From: Chloroflexota bacterium
GTDB taxonomy: Bacteria > Chloroflexota > Dehalococcoidia > JACVQG01 > JAHKAY01
Assembly (NCBI GenBank): GCA_018825785.1
Contig: JAHKAY010000029.1
Span: 68,143-104,463 of the forward strand
Length of the DNA stretch: 36,321 bases
Direction of reading: 5' to 3'
The number at the start of each line of letters is the position of its first letter. Position 1 is the first letter of the stretch. This document shows, piece after piece, positions 23,694 through 31,876 of this stretch. The position numbers and the translations under genes are program-made. Under the pieces are notes generated by a model. The model had not been told where the DNA came from. It saw only the letters and a list, made by a program, of their open reading frames with translations, and searched no databases.

Positions 23694-24455
23694 CTATCTT
23701 GCCAGGAGCAGTTTTCTGGCTATCTCCTCCACCCCCTGGCGCAAGGGTGAATCAGGGGGAAGCTCTTTCACGGGCTGGCCGCGGGCCTCCAGGTCGGCGA
23801 GGGCGGGGTCTTCGGGGAGGCGCTGCACCAGCTCCAGGCCCCCCTCCTCAATGACCTGGGATATCTCTGCCGAGATGGGCCCCTTCACCCGGTTCAGCAC
23901 CAGGGCCACCCGCCCCACGGAAGTCCTGAGTTCCCGGATAAGCTCCTTCATCTTCCGGGCGGTGTAGACCCCCTTTACCGTGGGGTCCGATACCAGGAGC
24001 AGGAGGTCTATGTCCCTGGTGGTCTGGCGGGAGAGGTGCTCCATCCCGGCCTCGCAGTCTATCACCACGTAGTCATAGTGGCTCCCCAGCCGGTCTATTA
24101 TCTGGCGGAGCATGTTGTTGGCGGCGCAGTAGCACCCCGGCCCCTCGGGCCGGCCCATGGCCAGGAGGTCTATCCCCGGGGACTCCGACAGGGCCTCCCG
24201 CACCTTCAGCTCTAGATAGTCCTGCTTGGGCAGGGAGGGGCTGAATTTTCCCCCCTTCACCAGAGTGAGCATCTCCTCCCGCGCCTGCCCCACCGTCTCC
24301 CCCAGGGAGAGGCCCAGGGCCAGGGGCAGGTTGGTGGAGGGGTCGGCATCTATGGCCAGCACCGTCCCCTTTCGGGAGAGGAGCTCAATGAGGAGGGCGG
24401 CCACGGTGGTCTTGCCCGTCCCGCCCTTTCCGGCCACGGCAATGCTCAGGGTCAT
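23694..24455 (-). CDS. cooC: CooC/AcsF-type nickel-insertion ATPase
   Basis: A 253-aa MinD/ParA-family ATPase. The deviant Walker A is GKGGTGKTT (9-17), followed by AIDADPSTNLP, the metal-binding CYC pair C108-Y-C110 in GPGCYCAANN, and VVIDCEAGMEH (Walker B region). CooC dimers use ATP to insert nickel into the C cluster of CO dehydrogenase; AcsF does the same for acetyl-CoA synthase. As acsB is present but no CODH gene, maturation of the ACS A cluster is the likelier role. It overlaps acsV by 4 bp (ATGA) and is the last gene of the leftward acs operon. Confidence 0.92.
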   Translation of the reverse strand: MTLSIAVAGKGGTGKTTVAALLIELLSRKGTVLAIDADPSTNLPLALGLSLGETVGQAREEMLTLVKGGKFSPSLPKQDYLELKVREALSESPGIDLLAMGRPEGPGCYCAANNMLRQIIDRLGSHYDYVVIDCEAGMEHLSRQTTRDIDLLLLVSDPTVKGVYTARKMKELIRELRTSVGRVALVLNRVKGPISAEISQVIEEGGLELVQRLPEDPALADLEARGQPVKELPPDSPLRQGVEEIARKLLLAR

Positions 24456-26377
24456 CCCTTCTCCTCCAGCTGGGCCTTCACCGAGGGGAAGAGGTTGATA
24501 TCAGTGTGTGGGAGGAAGAGGGCGGCGGTCATCTCGTTCATAAAGGTGTTGTCAGCGATGAGCTCCAGGTAGGTCATGCGGCGGGCTATCTCTTCGGCCT
24601 GGGCCCTGGCGTACTTGGAGATGAGGACCTGTATGGCCCCGGCCAGGGAGGTATTGCCCAGGAAGTGGAACTTTTCCCAGGGCAGGTCGGGGAGGAGGCC
24701 TATCTGGATGGCGCTCTCCACATTTATGTGCTGGCCGAAAGCCCCGCCGATGAGGACCTGCTCTATCTGGTGGAATTCTATGCCCAGGGTCCGGGCCAGG
24801 ACGGCGATGCCGGCGTAAATAGCGGCCTTGGTGCGGAGGAGGCTGTTGATGTCCACCTCGGAGATGGCGATGTCCTCCCCCGCATCCGTCTCCTCGGCCC
24901 AGGCCAGGACATACTCGGTCCCGTGCTCCCCCCGGCGTGCCCGGGGGCGCTCGGGGGTGCGGGAGACCACGAAGTCCCCGGCGATCTTCCCCGCCCGGTC
25001 CATGACCCCGGTGAGGAACATCTCGGAAAGAACGGTTATCAGGCCGGAGCCGCAGATGCCCTGGGGGGGCCTGTCCCCAATCACCCGGAGGGTGGGCTGG
25101 AGGGTGGCGGAGTGGATGCGGACCTCCTCTATGGCGCCGGGGATGGCCCTCATCCCCCACCTCATCCCCGCCCCCTCAAAAGCAGGCCCCGCCGAGCAGG
25201 CGCAGGTGGTCATGAACTCCTTGTTCCCCAGGACGATTTCCCCGTTGGTCCCCACATCCAGGAAGAGGGTAAGCCTGTCAGCCCGGTAGAGGCAAGAGGC
25301 CAGGACCCCGGCGGTGATATCCCCCCCCACATAGGCGGCCACGGCGGGGAGGGCATAGACCGGGGCCTGGGGGTTGATATTGACCCCCACCTCCCCCGCC
25401 CGGACCTCGGGGAAGAAGGAGGTGGTGGGGACATAGGGCTCCTCCCTGATAGGTTTGGGGTAGAGGCCCAGGAAGAGGTGGGTCATAGTGGTATTGCCCG
25501 CCACCACCATGGCCTCCACCTCCCCCGGTTCAAAGCTGTGGGCCCGGGCCAGCTCCAGGAGGAGGGAGTTGATGGTGTCCGTCACCAGCCCCTGGAGCTC
25601 CTTGAGCCCTTCCCCCTTCTCGCTATAGACGATGCGGGAGATGATGTCCTCCCCCCGCAGGACCTGCCGGTTGCGGGCGGAGGCGCCCCCCAGGCTTCTG
25701 CCGGAGCGCAGGTCCACCACCTCCATGACCACGTTGGTGGTCCCGATGTCCACCGCGAGGCCCAGGAGGGGCCCTTTCTTCTTCCCAGGGGAGAGGTTGA
25801 CCAGCCGGGCCTCCCCATCGGGGAGGTAGAGGTCCAGGGTCACCTTCCATTCCCCTTCCCTGAGGGCGCGGGCCAGGCGCTGGAGGTTGGGGAGCTCCAC
25901 CCTGAGCCGGTCCAGGCCCTCCTTCTGGGCCAGGGCACGGCGCAGGCGGTCCAGGTCCGTGGCGGGGTCCTCCAGGGTGGCGGGGGGTAGCTCCAGGAAT
26001 ACCTGGCGGAGGGAGGGATAGAAGGGGAGGGGACAGGGGACGGGGGCGGCCCGGCGGCTGGCGGCGCTCTCCACCGCTACCCTTTCCCTTTCCTTTAGCG
26101 GCGGCACCGTCAGCACCAGGTCCCCTGCCACCCGGGCAGTGCAGGCCAGGACCCAGCCATCCTGCTGCTGTTTCTGGGTGAGGTGGGGGTTCTCCCGCCG
26201 GGTGGCCTCACCCTCCTGGATGCGCACCAGGCACCGGCCACAGCGCCCCTGGCCCCCGCAGGGGGTATCGATGATGACCCCCGCCCGGGTGGCGGCGTCC
26301 AGGATAAGCGTCCCGGGGGGGGCCGTGACCTCCCTGTTTTCAGGGAGGAATAGAATCCGGCAGGCCCCTTTCTCCAA
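24452..26377 (-). CDS. acsV: Corrinoid protein reductive activator (ferredoxin-ASKHA)
   Basis: A 641-aa protein. The N-terminal 2Fe-2S domain has C40-x5-C46-x2-C49 and C79. A linker follows, then an ASKHA-type ATPase: LGLAVDIGTTNVVMEVVDLRSG (phosphate 1), VVAGNTTMTHL, LFLDVGTNGEI (phosphate 2), CSAGPAFEGAGM and IGGAFG. RACo/AcsV proteins use ATP to reduce inactive Co(II) corrinoid Fe-S protein back to Co(I). The start appears to be TTG 26377 with GGGAGGAC upstream. It lies between acsC and cooC, as in acetogens and Dehalococcoides-type clusters. Codon use is strongly GC-biased like the whole operon. Confidence 0.93.
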   Translation of the reverse strand: MEKGACRILFLPENREVTAPPGTLILDAATRAGVIIDTPCGGQGRCGRCLVRIQEGEATRRENPHLTQKQQQDGWVLACTARVAGDLVLTVPPLKERERVAVESAASRRAAPVPCPLPFYPSLRQVFLELPPATLEDPATDLDRLRRALAQKEGLDRLRVELPNLQRLARALREGEWKVTLDLYLPDGEARLVNLSPGKKKGPLLGLAVDIGTTNVVMEVVDLRSGRSLGGASARNRQVLRGEDIISRIVYSEKGEGLKELQGLVTDTINSLLLELARAHSFEPGEVEAMVVAGNTTMTHLFLGLYPKPIREEPYVPTTSFFPEVRAGEVGVNINPQAPVYALPAVAAYVGGDITAGVLASCLYRADRLTLFLDVGTNGEIVLGNKEFMTTCACSAGPAFEGAGMRWGMRAIPGAIEEVRIHSATLQPTLRVIGDRPPQGICGSGLITVLSEMFLTGVMDRAGKIAGDFVVSRTPERPRARRGEHGTEYVLAWAEETDAGEDIAISEVDINSLLRTKAAIYAGIAVLARTLGIEFHQIEQVLIGGAFGQHINVESAIQIGLLPDLPWEKFHFLGNTSLAGAIQVLISKYARAQAEEIARRMTYLELIADNTFMNEMTAALFLPHTDINLFPSVKAQLEEKG

Positions 26378-26425
26378 ATCGTCCTCCCTGAGGTATTCTA
26401 AGGCGCTCTCAGGTGGGCTGCTGGT

Positions 26426-27775
26426 CTAGTTCTTCCAGTGCTGCTTCAGGAAGCCCCCGATGTCCATGGCCTCGGGGGGCCCTACCAGGACCTGCCATCC
26501 GGGCAGCTCCTCCTCCAGCTCCCCCTTGAGAACTGCCACCTTGCCCGGGAGGATGAGGGAGTGGTGAGAGACCGTCTCCCCCGCCTTGAACTCCTTCACC
26601 GTCTTGGCTATCCTGGCGGCATCAAACTTCCCCGCCGCCCAGGCGGTGAGGACGGAGAGCCCCTCGGTGTCGCACACCAGGAGCCAGGAGGGGAAGCCCG
26701 AGGACTCCAGCTCCCCGGCAATTGAGAAATAGGTGAGGGAGAAGTTGGTGGTAACACACAAGGGGCTGGCCTCCTTGGGGGCCCCCAGCTGATAGACCCC
26801 CGGCTGCACCTGGATGGGCTTCTGGGGGTCGGTATAGATGTTCAGGCGCAGGGCGAGGAGGGGATAGGCCAGGGAGGGGGAGAAACGGTCCAGCACAATA
26901 ACCCCGGCGTATTTGGCAACCTGCTGGGCCGCCAGGAGGGCCTCCTCCTCCTGGTCCTTTGCCCCCTCCCCGGGGAAGGTGATGACGGGGTGGCCAAGGG
27001 GGCGGAAGTTCTTTTTTAAGGCCAGCCTCCTTATCTGAGTAAGGGTGACCAGGGAGGAGGCGAAGTCCCTGGCCCCCGGGTCCAGGACGATGTCCTCCAC
27101 CCCCTTCTGGCTTATCTTCTCCACCTGCCCTGCCAGGGCCTCCAGGCCCGAGGGCTCCGCCACCGCCAGGGGGCACTTATACTTCAGGGCCAACTCTGCC
27201 ATAGCCTCCCAGTTGTCCCTGGTGGCGGCGTAGAGGAGGGGGCGGCGGGGGGCAACCTTCTCCAGGACCTGGGCCAGGGCCCCCGGCCCCGCCATGAGCA
27301 CCAGGGGGAGGTCCCCCTGCCCGTCCACCGCTTCCAGGGCCCTGGCAAGGGCTGATGGGTCCCCGGAGGCGTTTTCCAGGGCCAGGCCGTCCAGGCCCAG
27401 CTTCATCCCCACCCTTTCCACCTGGTAGGAGGCTATCTCCTGGGCCCTTCTCTTCAGCTCCTCTACGGGGGTGGTGTCCTTAAGCCGCACAACAATTCCG
27501 GGGGGGTGGTAGAAGGTCTTCTCGTGGCGGAACATCACCACCTCGTTGCCCACCTCTATCTTCCTCTTGTCGGCGCCGATGGTCACCAGGTGGATGGGAG
27601 GGCGGGCGGCGGCCTCCAGAGCGGCCCGGGCCTCTGGTGAGAGGTATGGGCACTGGGTGATGGGCACCGCCTTCTGGGCCACCTTCATGGCGAAGGCCAG
27701 ACAGGTGGGGAAGCTGCATTCCTTGCAGTTGGTCTTGGGCAGGTGTTTGTAGATCTCTATCCCGGTGAGGGGCAT
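26426..27775 (-). CDS. acsC: Corrinoid iron-sulfur protein large subunit
   Basis: A 449-aa protein. The N-terminal 4Fe-4S motif is C17-x2-C20-x4-C25-x16-C42, exactly the spacing of the Moorella protein. A central TIM-barrel-like domain follows, then a C-terminal B12-binding domain (SLTYFSIAGELESSGFPSWLLV, DTEGLSVLTAWAAGKF). With AcsD it carries the methyl group from methyltetrahydrofolate to acetyl-CoA synthase. ATG 27775 has AGGAGGG upstream. It follows acsD by 9 bp and precedes acsV. Full length, no damage seen. Confidence 0.96.
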   Translation of the reverse strand: MPLTGIEIYKHLPKTNCKECSFPTCLAFAMKVAQKAVPITQCPYLSPEARAALEAAARPPIHLVTIGADKRKIEVGNEVVMFRHEKTFYHPPGIVVRLKDTTPVEELKRRAQEIASYQVERVGMKLGLDGLALENASGDPSALARALEAVDGQGDLPLVLMAGPGALAQVLEKVAPRRPLLYAATRDNWEAMAELALKYKCPLAVAEPSGLEALAGQVEKISQKGVEDIVLDPGARDFASSLVTLTQIRRLALKKNFRPLGHPVITFPGEGAKDQEEEALLAAQQVAKYAGVIVLDRFSPSLAYPLLALRLNIYTDPQKPIQVQPGVYQLGAPKEASPLCVTTNFSLTYFSIAGELESSGFPSWLLVCDTEGLSVLTAWAAGKFDAARIAKTVKEFKAGETVSHHSLILPGKVAVLKGELEEELPGWQVLVGPPEAMDIGGFLKQHWKN

Positions 27776-27784
27776 TTTTCCCTC

Positions 27785-28735
27785 CTATTTACCCGAGAGG
27801 GCCTGGATGGCCCTCTTCACCTTTTCCACTGAACGGGGGTGGCGCAGGACCACAATATCCGAGCCGGCGTGGAGCAACCCGATGGCGGTTATCTCCTCCC
27901 AGAGGAGGGCCCGCTCCTCCCACTCCCCCCAGGAAGGGGGCATCCCCCCGGCGGCCCTGGACTCCTTCTGCCGCCAGGTCTCCTCTCCCACGGTGTTGAA
28001 CATGGGCATGGCTGTCATCTTGTCCCCCGTGAGCCCGGCCAATCTCAGGCGCTCCATAACCGAATAGCTGTATTCCAGGCCGTAGCCCAGGGCACCGGTG
28101 GAGGGGTCAACAAGTACCTGGTCGGGGGAAAGGCCCAGGTCCAGGAGGAGGATGTTGAGCTGTTTGGCCAGGTTTATCTCAATAGGGGTCTTGGCGATAG
28201 CCACATGGCCATCAGCCAGACAGGCGGCGGCGATGGTGCGGTAGTTCTTCTCCACGCAGGGGCCGAGGGCCACCCGCTGCCCCCGGGCTACCTCCGAGGC
28301 TGCCACCAGGACCTCGTTGTCCTTGGCCGGCACCTCGGGGCCCAGGATGATGAGGGGGAGGTCCACCGCCCCCAGCACCGTCTCCACCACCCGGCGGGCC
28401 TGGTCGGCCCCGGTATCCCCTTCTTCGGGATGGGCGCTGGCCAGGCGGAGGCAGATAATCTCGGCCCCGAACTGGGTGGCTTTTTTTGCCCAGGCGCCCG
28501 GGTCTTTGAGGGCATCACCCCAGGCCCCCGAGAGAGGGGCGGGCCAGTCCCTGGGTTCCCTGTCCCGGACCTCTATGGCTACCACCGGGGGGTGAGGGAG
28601 GGCCCCCTCAAAGCGGAGGAAGGGGAGGGTGGTCTCCCCGCCCACCACCACCTCCCTCCGGCCATTGCCTCCCAGTCTCACCTCATGGACCTGGCCCACC
28701 CACTTCTCTACGGGCACCTCTGCCACGACTGCCAT
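27785..28735 (-). CDS. acsD: Corrinoid iron-sulfur protein small subunit
   Basis: A 316-aa TIM-barrel protein: VHEVRLGG, then ICLRLASAHPE, KNYRTIAAACLADGHVAIAKTPIEINLAKQLNI in segments, LVDPSTGALGYGLEYSYSVMERLR and TAMPMFNTVGEETWRQKE, all typical of AcsD/CdhD. It pairs with AcsC and positions the corrinoid for methyl transfer. ATG 28735 (MAVVAEV) is preferred, with AAAGGAG 4 nt upstream; the longer frame would need a TTG at 28756. The family is clear, and its order acsB-acsD-acsC is conserved in many anaerobes. Confidence 0.95.
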   Translation of the reverse strand: MAVVAEVPVEKWVGQVHEVRLGGNGRREVVVGGETTLPFLRFEGALPHPPVVAIEVRDREPRDWPAPLSGAWGDALKDPGAWAKKATQFGAEIICLRLASAHPEEGDTGADQARRVVETVLGAVDLPLIILGPEVPAKDNEVLVAASEVARGQRVALGPCVEKNYRTIAAACLADGHVAIAKTPIEINLAKQLNILLLDLGLSPDQVLVDPSTGALGYGLEYSYSVMERLRLAGLTGDKMTAMPMFNTVGEETWRQKESRAAGGMPPSWGEWEERALLWEEITAIGLLHAGSDIVVLRHPRSVEKVKRAIQALSGK

Positions 28736-28794
28736 CCTTCTCCTTTCAGGCCACAAAATCTCCCCTCACCTGGCGGGCGAGGGGAGGCATTTCT

Positions 28795-31014
28795 CTAGAG
28801 GATAGGGGGCAGGGTCAGGGCGGGGTGGCCCACCTTCTCCAGGAAGGGGACGAGCTCCTCAACGGTGGTGACGCCAGTGCCATCGGCTATCTTGTCCATG
28901 AGGTCCGGGACGCCCTCCCGCTCACACACCTGCTGGAGCTCTTCCGCCATCTCCTCCTTCAGGTTCTTGCTCATCCACACCACCCTCTTGATGCCCCCTT
29001 CTGCCTTGATGAACTTCTTGCTGGTGACGTAGAACTTGCCGTGCCCCATCATGCCCGGGGTCTGGAGCCCCCCGCCCACCAGGCCCATCAAGGTGGTGAA
29101 TGTCATGCCCAGGGGGGTCATGCCGTAGTCGTCCCGGGACACAATCATCACCCCGTTGGCCTCGGGCAGCAGCGCCATGACGCACTCGCAGCAGCCGCAG
29201 GTGGTCATGGGGGCATCCATCAGGGAATAGACGGTGAAGCGGTTCACATTGTTGTGGGAGCACTCATAGATGAAACTGTTGACCCCCTCCCACTCTCCCT
29301 TTTCCGCGTCAATGACCTTTTTCTTGGGGATGGGCTGGTTGGAGCCCCTGGGGTTTATCTCATAGGCGGCCCGGCAGTCCAGCCAGTTGTAGGCCCCGCA
29401 CAGCCCCACTCGCTCCGGGTTAATGACGCAGACATGGTTGGGGGCGAAGGACTGGCACAGGGTGCAGCTGTAGTAAGTGTCCACCGCCTCATCGGTGAGG
29501 CCGGCGGTGCGCACATTGCGCTCCTGGTAGACCTGGCGGGCCTTCTCCAGAAGCTCCCGCACCTTGCTTTCCTCTGTGTAGAGGGTTATCTGCACCTTGT
29601 CCACGATGGCCCCGAACTGGTTGTGGAAGTTGGTGTGGAGTATATCTCCCAGGTGTTTTATCCTGAAGCCCTTGGCCACGGAAGGCTTGGCGAAACGGAT
29701 CCAGGCGATGTCCCTCTGGCCCATGTGCTGGATGCCCTCGGCCCCGTTGATGAAATGGTGTATCTGGCGCTCCAGGACGGGCTCAAAGTCCTTGTTCATC
29801 TTCCTGCCCGCTACCTCCACCAATATCCCCAGGGGGACCTTGCCCGGTGGCAGGGTATCTATATCCGGGCCCACCACTGTAATCTTCCCGTCCTCCACCT
29901 CATCCATGCCCCTCATGGTGAGCCATTCAAAGCAGACCCCGCCCTTGCCCCCAAACTCGTGGGAAAGGTTCTCCTTCCTCACCACCTCCCCCTCAAAGGC
30001 CGGGCCGTAGGCCACAGGGATGGGGACCTTGGCAATCTTTACCTTGATGCCCCGCACCTCAATGCAACGCTGCACCAGCCTCTCCGCCCTCTCCATGTCA
30101 TCCTTCCCGGGGATGTCGTCAAAGGGCAGGCTTACCACGTGCTCATACCTCGTAATCCCCACCGGCAAGATATTGGGGATGGCGGTGTCAGCGATGACGG
30201 GGAAGCCATAGTTGATGGCCCCGGCAGCGGTGGCGTATTTGAGTTCGTCCACCGGCCCCAGGGCCAGAGCGAAGGCGAAGCAGCGGAACTTGTTGTAGAG
30301 CAGTATCTGGCGGAAGTCCCCGGGCTTCACACCGCCAAAGCTGATGGCCGCCCGGCTGGCGTAGCCCAGGGCGTAGACAGCCGAGATGGTGTCGGTGCCA
30401 AAGGGGACCGTGAAGGTGTCATACCCCAGGTCCACCCCCGACTCCAGGAGCTGGTCCACAATGGAGCGGCCCTTGTTATTGCCCGAAAGGAATATGAGCT
30501 GGCCTTTGGACTGGAGCTCCCGCACGATCTTCACCGCCACTTCGTTGCTCTTGGCGGCCCCCACGATGGCGGCAAACCCGGGCATGCGTCCGTCCACCAT
30601 CTGGATGCCCCAGGCCCTCATCTGCACATCGTCAATGGGGCCGTTGAAGCGGAAGCCGTTCCTCGTCTCCGGCTGCTCACCCCGGGCAAACCTCAGGCCC
30701 TCGATAATTTCCTCGGCAAAGAGGGTGGCCATCCCGGCGTCCAGGGTCTCTCCCAGGTAGGGAAGCCACACATTGTCCCGGGGCACGTCCGGGAGCAGGC
30801 TCTTGGCGAGGTCCAGGGGGACCTTCAGGTCCGAGAGCTTGGATACCTTGTGGCCGGTCATCGTGTAGATGGTAGGGAGAAAATAGGCCGTGTTGGGGAA
30901 AGCTATGGCGACATCGCGGCCCAGTTTGACCTCTGTTTCCTTGAGGAGCCTCTCGGCTTCCTTGACCACGCCGTGGGCCCCCTTGATAGCCTGGGTAGCT
31001 ATAAAGCGAGACAT
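28795..31014 (-). CDS. acsB: Acetyl-CoA synthase (CODH/ACS alpha subunit)
   Basis: A 739-aa bacterial-type ACS with the N-terminal CODH-contact domain retained (Moorella ACS is about 729 aa). A-cluster ligands align with an 11-residue offset: C517, C520, C529 and C539 for the 4Fe-4S cubane, and C606-G-C608 bridging the nickels (TTCGCCEC). It joins CO, a methyl group and CoA into acetyl-CoA, or cleaves it. ATG 31014 has AAAGGAGAGG upstream. No acsA/cooS or methyltransferase acsE gene lies in the window, so the partner CODH is either distant or absent. Confidence 0.97.
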   Translation of the reverse strand: MSRFIATQAIKGAHGVVKEAERLLKETEVKLGRDVAIAFPNTAYFLPTIYTMTGHKVSKLSDLKVPLDLAKSLLPDVPRDNVWLPYLGETLDAGMATLFAEEIIEGLRFARGEQPETRNGFRFNGPIDDVQMRAWGIQMVDGRMPGFAAIVGAAKSNEVAVKIVRELQSKGQLIFLSGNNKGRSIVDQLLESGVDLGYDTFTVPFGTDTISAVYALGYASRAAISFGGVKPGDFRQILLYNKFRCFAFALALGPVDELKYATAAGAINYGFPVIADTAIPNILPVGITRYEHVVSLPFDDIPGKDDMERAERLVQRCIEVRGIKVKIAKVPIPVAYGPAFEGEVVRKENLSHEFGGKGGVCFEWLTMRGMDEVEDGKITVVGPDIDTLPPGKVPLGILVEVAGRKMNKDFEPVLERQIHHFINGAEGIQHMGQRDIAWIRFAKPSVAKGFRIKHLGDILHTNFHNQFGAIVDKVQITLYTEESKVRELLEKARQVYQERNVRTAGLTDEAVDTYYSCTLCQSFAPNHVCVINPERVGLCGAYNWLDCRAAYEINPRGSNQPIPKKKVIDAEKGEWEGVNSFIYECSHNNVNRFTVYSLMDAPMTTCGCCECVMALLPEANGVMIVSRDDYGMTPLGMTFTTLMGLVGGGLQTPGMMGHGKFYVTSKKFIKAEGGIKRVVWMSKNLKEEMAEELQQVCEREGVPDLMDKIADGTGVTTVEELVPFLEKVGHPALTLPPIL

Positions 31015-31037
31015 CTGGTCCTCTCCTTTTTCTGGGA

Positions 31038-31502
31038 CTAATACCTGCGGAAATCGCCAGTCATCTTGGCATCTACGGGGTCGGTAGCAGTCATCCGCTC
31101 CGCCCGGGGAAAGCCGCCCTCAGCCTTCTCCCCCGGGGTCACCTCCGCCCGGAGGAGCAGTCGGCGGACCTCTCCCTCCTTTTTCTGGGACTGGACAGTG
31201 AGCAGCACCCCTCCCAGCTTCAGCCCCATCTCGTAGTAGCCCAAGACATCCTGGGGCAACTCCAGAGTCTTCAGAGGGGCCTCCTCATTCTGGGCCAGGG
31301 GGCCTAAGGCTATCATCTCCCCCACCCCGGCGAGCTGCCGGCGGGCGGGGTCCTTCCCCATTTTCCCGGCCAGTTCCAGGCCGACATCGCCCTTTACCAG
31401 GATGCCGATCTCCTCGGACTTGAAACCCTTCGCCAGCAGGTCTGCTACTGCCCTTGCGGCGTGGCCGGGGTCCCGGAAGAGCTTAACTATCGCCTTAGAC
31501 AT
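31038..31502 (-). CDS. General-stress-protein (YflT/GSP17M-like) domain protein
   Basis: A 154-aa soluble protein. The N-terminus VKLFRDPGHAARAVADLLAKGFKSEEIGILVKG has the beta-alpha-beta pattern of heat-induced stress protein YflT-like domains; a Gly-rich linker, another ferredoxin-like half (DVLGYYEMGLKLGGVLLTVQ) and a charged tail follow. ATG 31502 has AAGGAGG. It is the first gene after the candidate acs promoter, 23 bp upstream of acsB on the same strand, so it is probably co-transcribed. Its role in acetyl-CoA synthase expression or protection is unknown. Confidence 0.7.
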   Translation of the reverse strand: MSKAIVKLFRDPGHAARAVADLLAKGFKSEEIGILVKGDVGLELAGKMGKDPARRQLAGVGEMIALGPLAQNEEAPLKTLELPQDVLGYYEMGLKLGGVLLTVQSQKKEGEVRRLLLRAEVTPGEKAEGGFPRAERMTATDPVDAKMTGDFRRY

Positions 31503-31530
31503 ATCCCCCCCTCCTTGTTCAAATCAGGGT

Positions 31531-31560
31531 ATTTTAGCACCTCTCCCTTCAGGGCGTCAA
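31531..31560 (-). promoter_or_regulatory. Candidate promoter of the acs operon
   Basis: On the minus strand: TTGACG (31560-31555), an 18-nt spacer and TAAAAT (31536-31531). Transcription would start near 31524, about 20 nt before ATG 31502. Confidence 0.55.
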
Positions 31561-31572
31561 CCGCCCTGAAGG
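31546..31572. promoter_or_regulatory. Perfect 11-bp dyad over the acs -35 box
   Basis: CCTTCAGGGCG and CGCCCTGAAGG are perfect inverted copies around a 5-nt centre that overlaps the -35 of the acs promoter. No T-run follows on either strand, so an operator is likelier than a terminator. Confidence 0.5.
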
Positions 31573-31610
31573 CTCCTGACCTTTTGGCCCAGGGCCAATA
31601 GCGTTTCTGT

Positions 31611-31645
31611 TGGAGATGGGGCAGAGTCGAACTCACACCGAAACG
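31611..31645 (-). ncRNA. tmRNA 3'-end-like relic
   Basis: Read on the minus strand it gives a T-arm-like GTGAGTTCGACTC followed by a CCCATCTCCA end, strongly resembling the 3' terminus of bacterial ssrA/tmRNA (GTTCGACTCCC...CATCTCCACCA). T-stem pairing is partly broken and the final CCA is not encoded. The dtxR gene begins 235 bp away, so a full tmRNA does not fit. Probably an old att-site footprint, if real. Confidence 0.3.
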
Positions 31646-31799
31646 CGACCTCGCCGTAGTCCTGATCTTGTCCAGGGAAGCGACTCGACGCCTGCAGCAA
31701 CAGCACCCGCTGTCCAGGCATTGGAGCAAAACGGGATACTCGGTTACGTTCAAATCCCCTTGATGGGGCAAGACATCGGCATATGGAACCAATTGCTTC

Positions 31800-31828
31800 T
31801 TGACAAATGCGCCTATTTTCGCTAAAGT
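31800..31828 (+). promoter_or_regulatory. Promoter of dtxR-feoB
   Basis: TTGACA (31800-31805), a 17-nt spacer and TAAAGT (31823-31828). Operators lie just downstream over the expected start of transcription. Confidence 0.6.
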
Positions 31829-31859
31829 TTAGGGGAGCCTAAGTGTTAGGCAACCCTAA
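31829..31859. promoter_or_regulatory. Two tandem DtxR/IdeR-like operators
   Basis: TTAGG-GGAG-CCTAA (31829-31842) and TTAGG-CAAC-CCTAA (31846-31859), each a perfect dyad, with centres 17 bp apart. The half-site equals that of the DtxR/IdeR consensus (TTAGG...CCTAA). They lie between the -10 and the start codon of a DtxR-family gene, implying metal-dependent autorepression of dtxR-feoB. Confidence 0.72.
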
Positions 31860-31876
31860 CCGGAGGGGTGATTGAC

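Larger units (their letters stand above)
31503..31876. other. Divergent control region between acs operon and dtxR-feoB
   Basis: 374 bp holding, left to right, the leftward acs promoter with its dyad, a tmRNA-3'-end-like relic, about 150 bp with nothing recognised, and the rightward dtxR promoter with two tandem operators. No full-length gene is seen. Confidence 0.6.

Noticed and set aside
24506-25990. Plus-strand open frame of about 494 codons opposite acsV
   Set aside because: It is antisense to a clear full-length acsV gene and has a low-complexity Gly/Asp/His/Pro composition produced by GC-rich codons of the real gene.
28825-31041. Plus-strand open frame of about 738 codons opposite acsB
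   Set aside because: Antisense to acsB with all active-site cysteines; the frame is open only because of extreme third-position GC and shows no protein family features.
31546-31572. Rho-independent terminator
   Set aside because: The stem is perfect but no T-run follows on either strand, and it overlaps a good -35 box, so an operator fits better.
31487-31792. Minus-strand frame of 101 codons upstream of the acs operon
   Set aside because: It runs through the acs promoter, dyad and tmRNA-like relic and overlaps the next start; composition is not protein-like.
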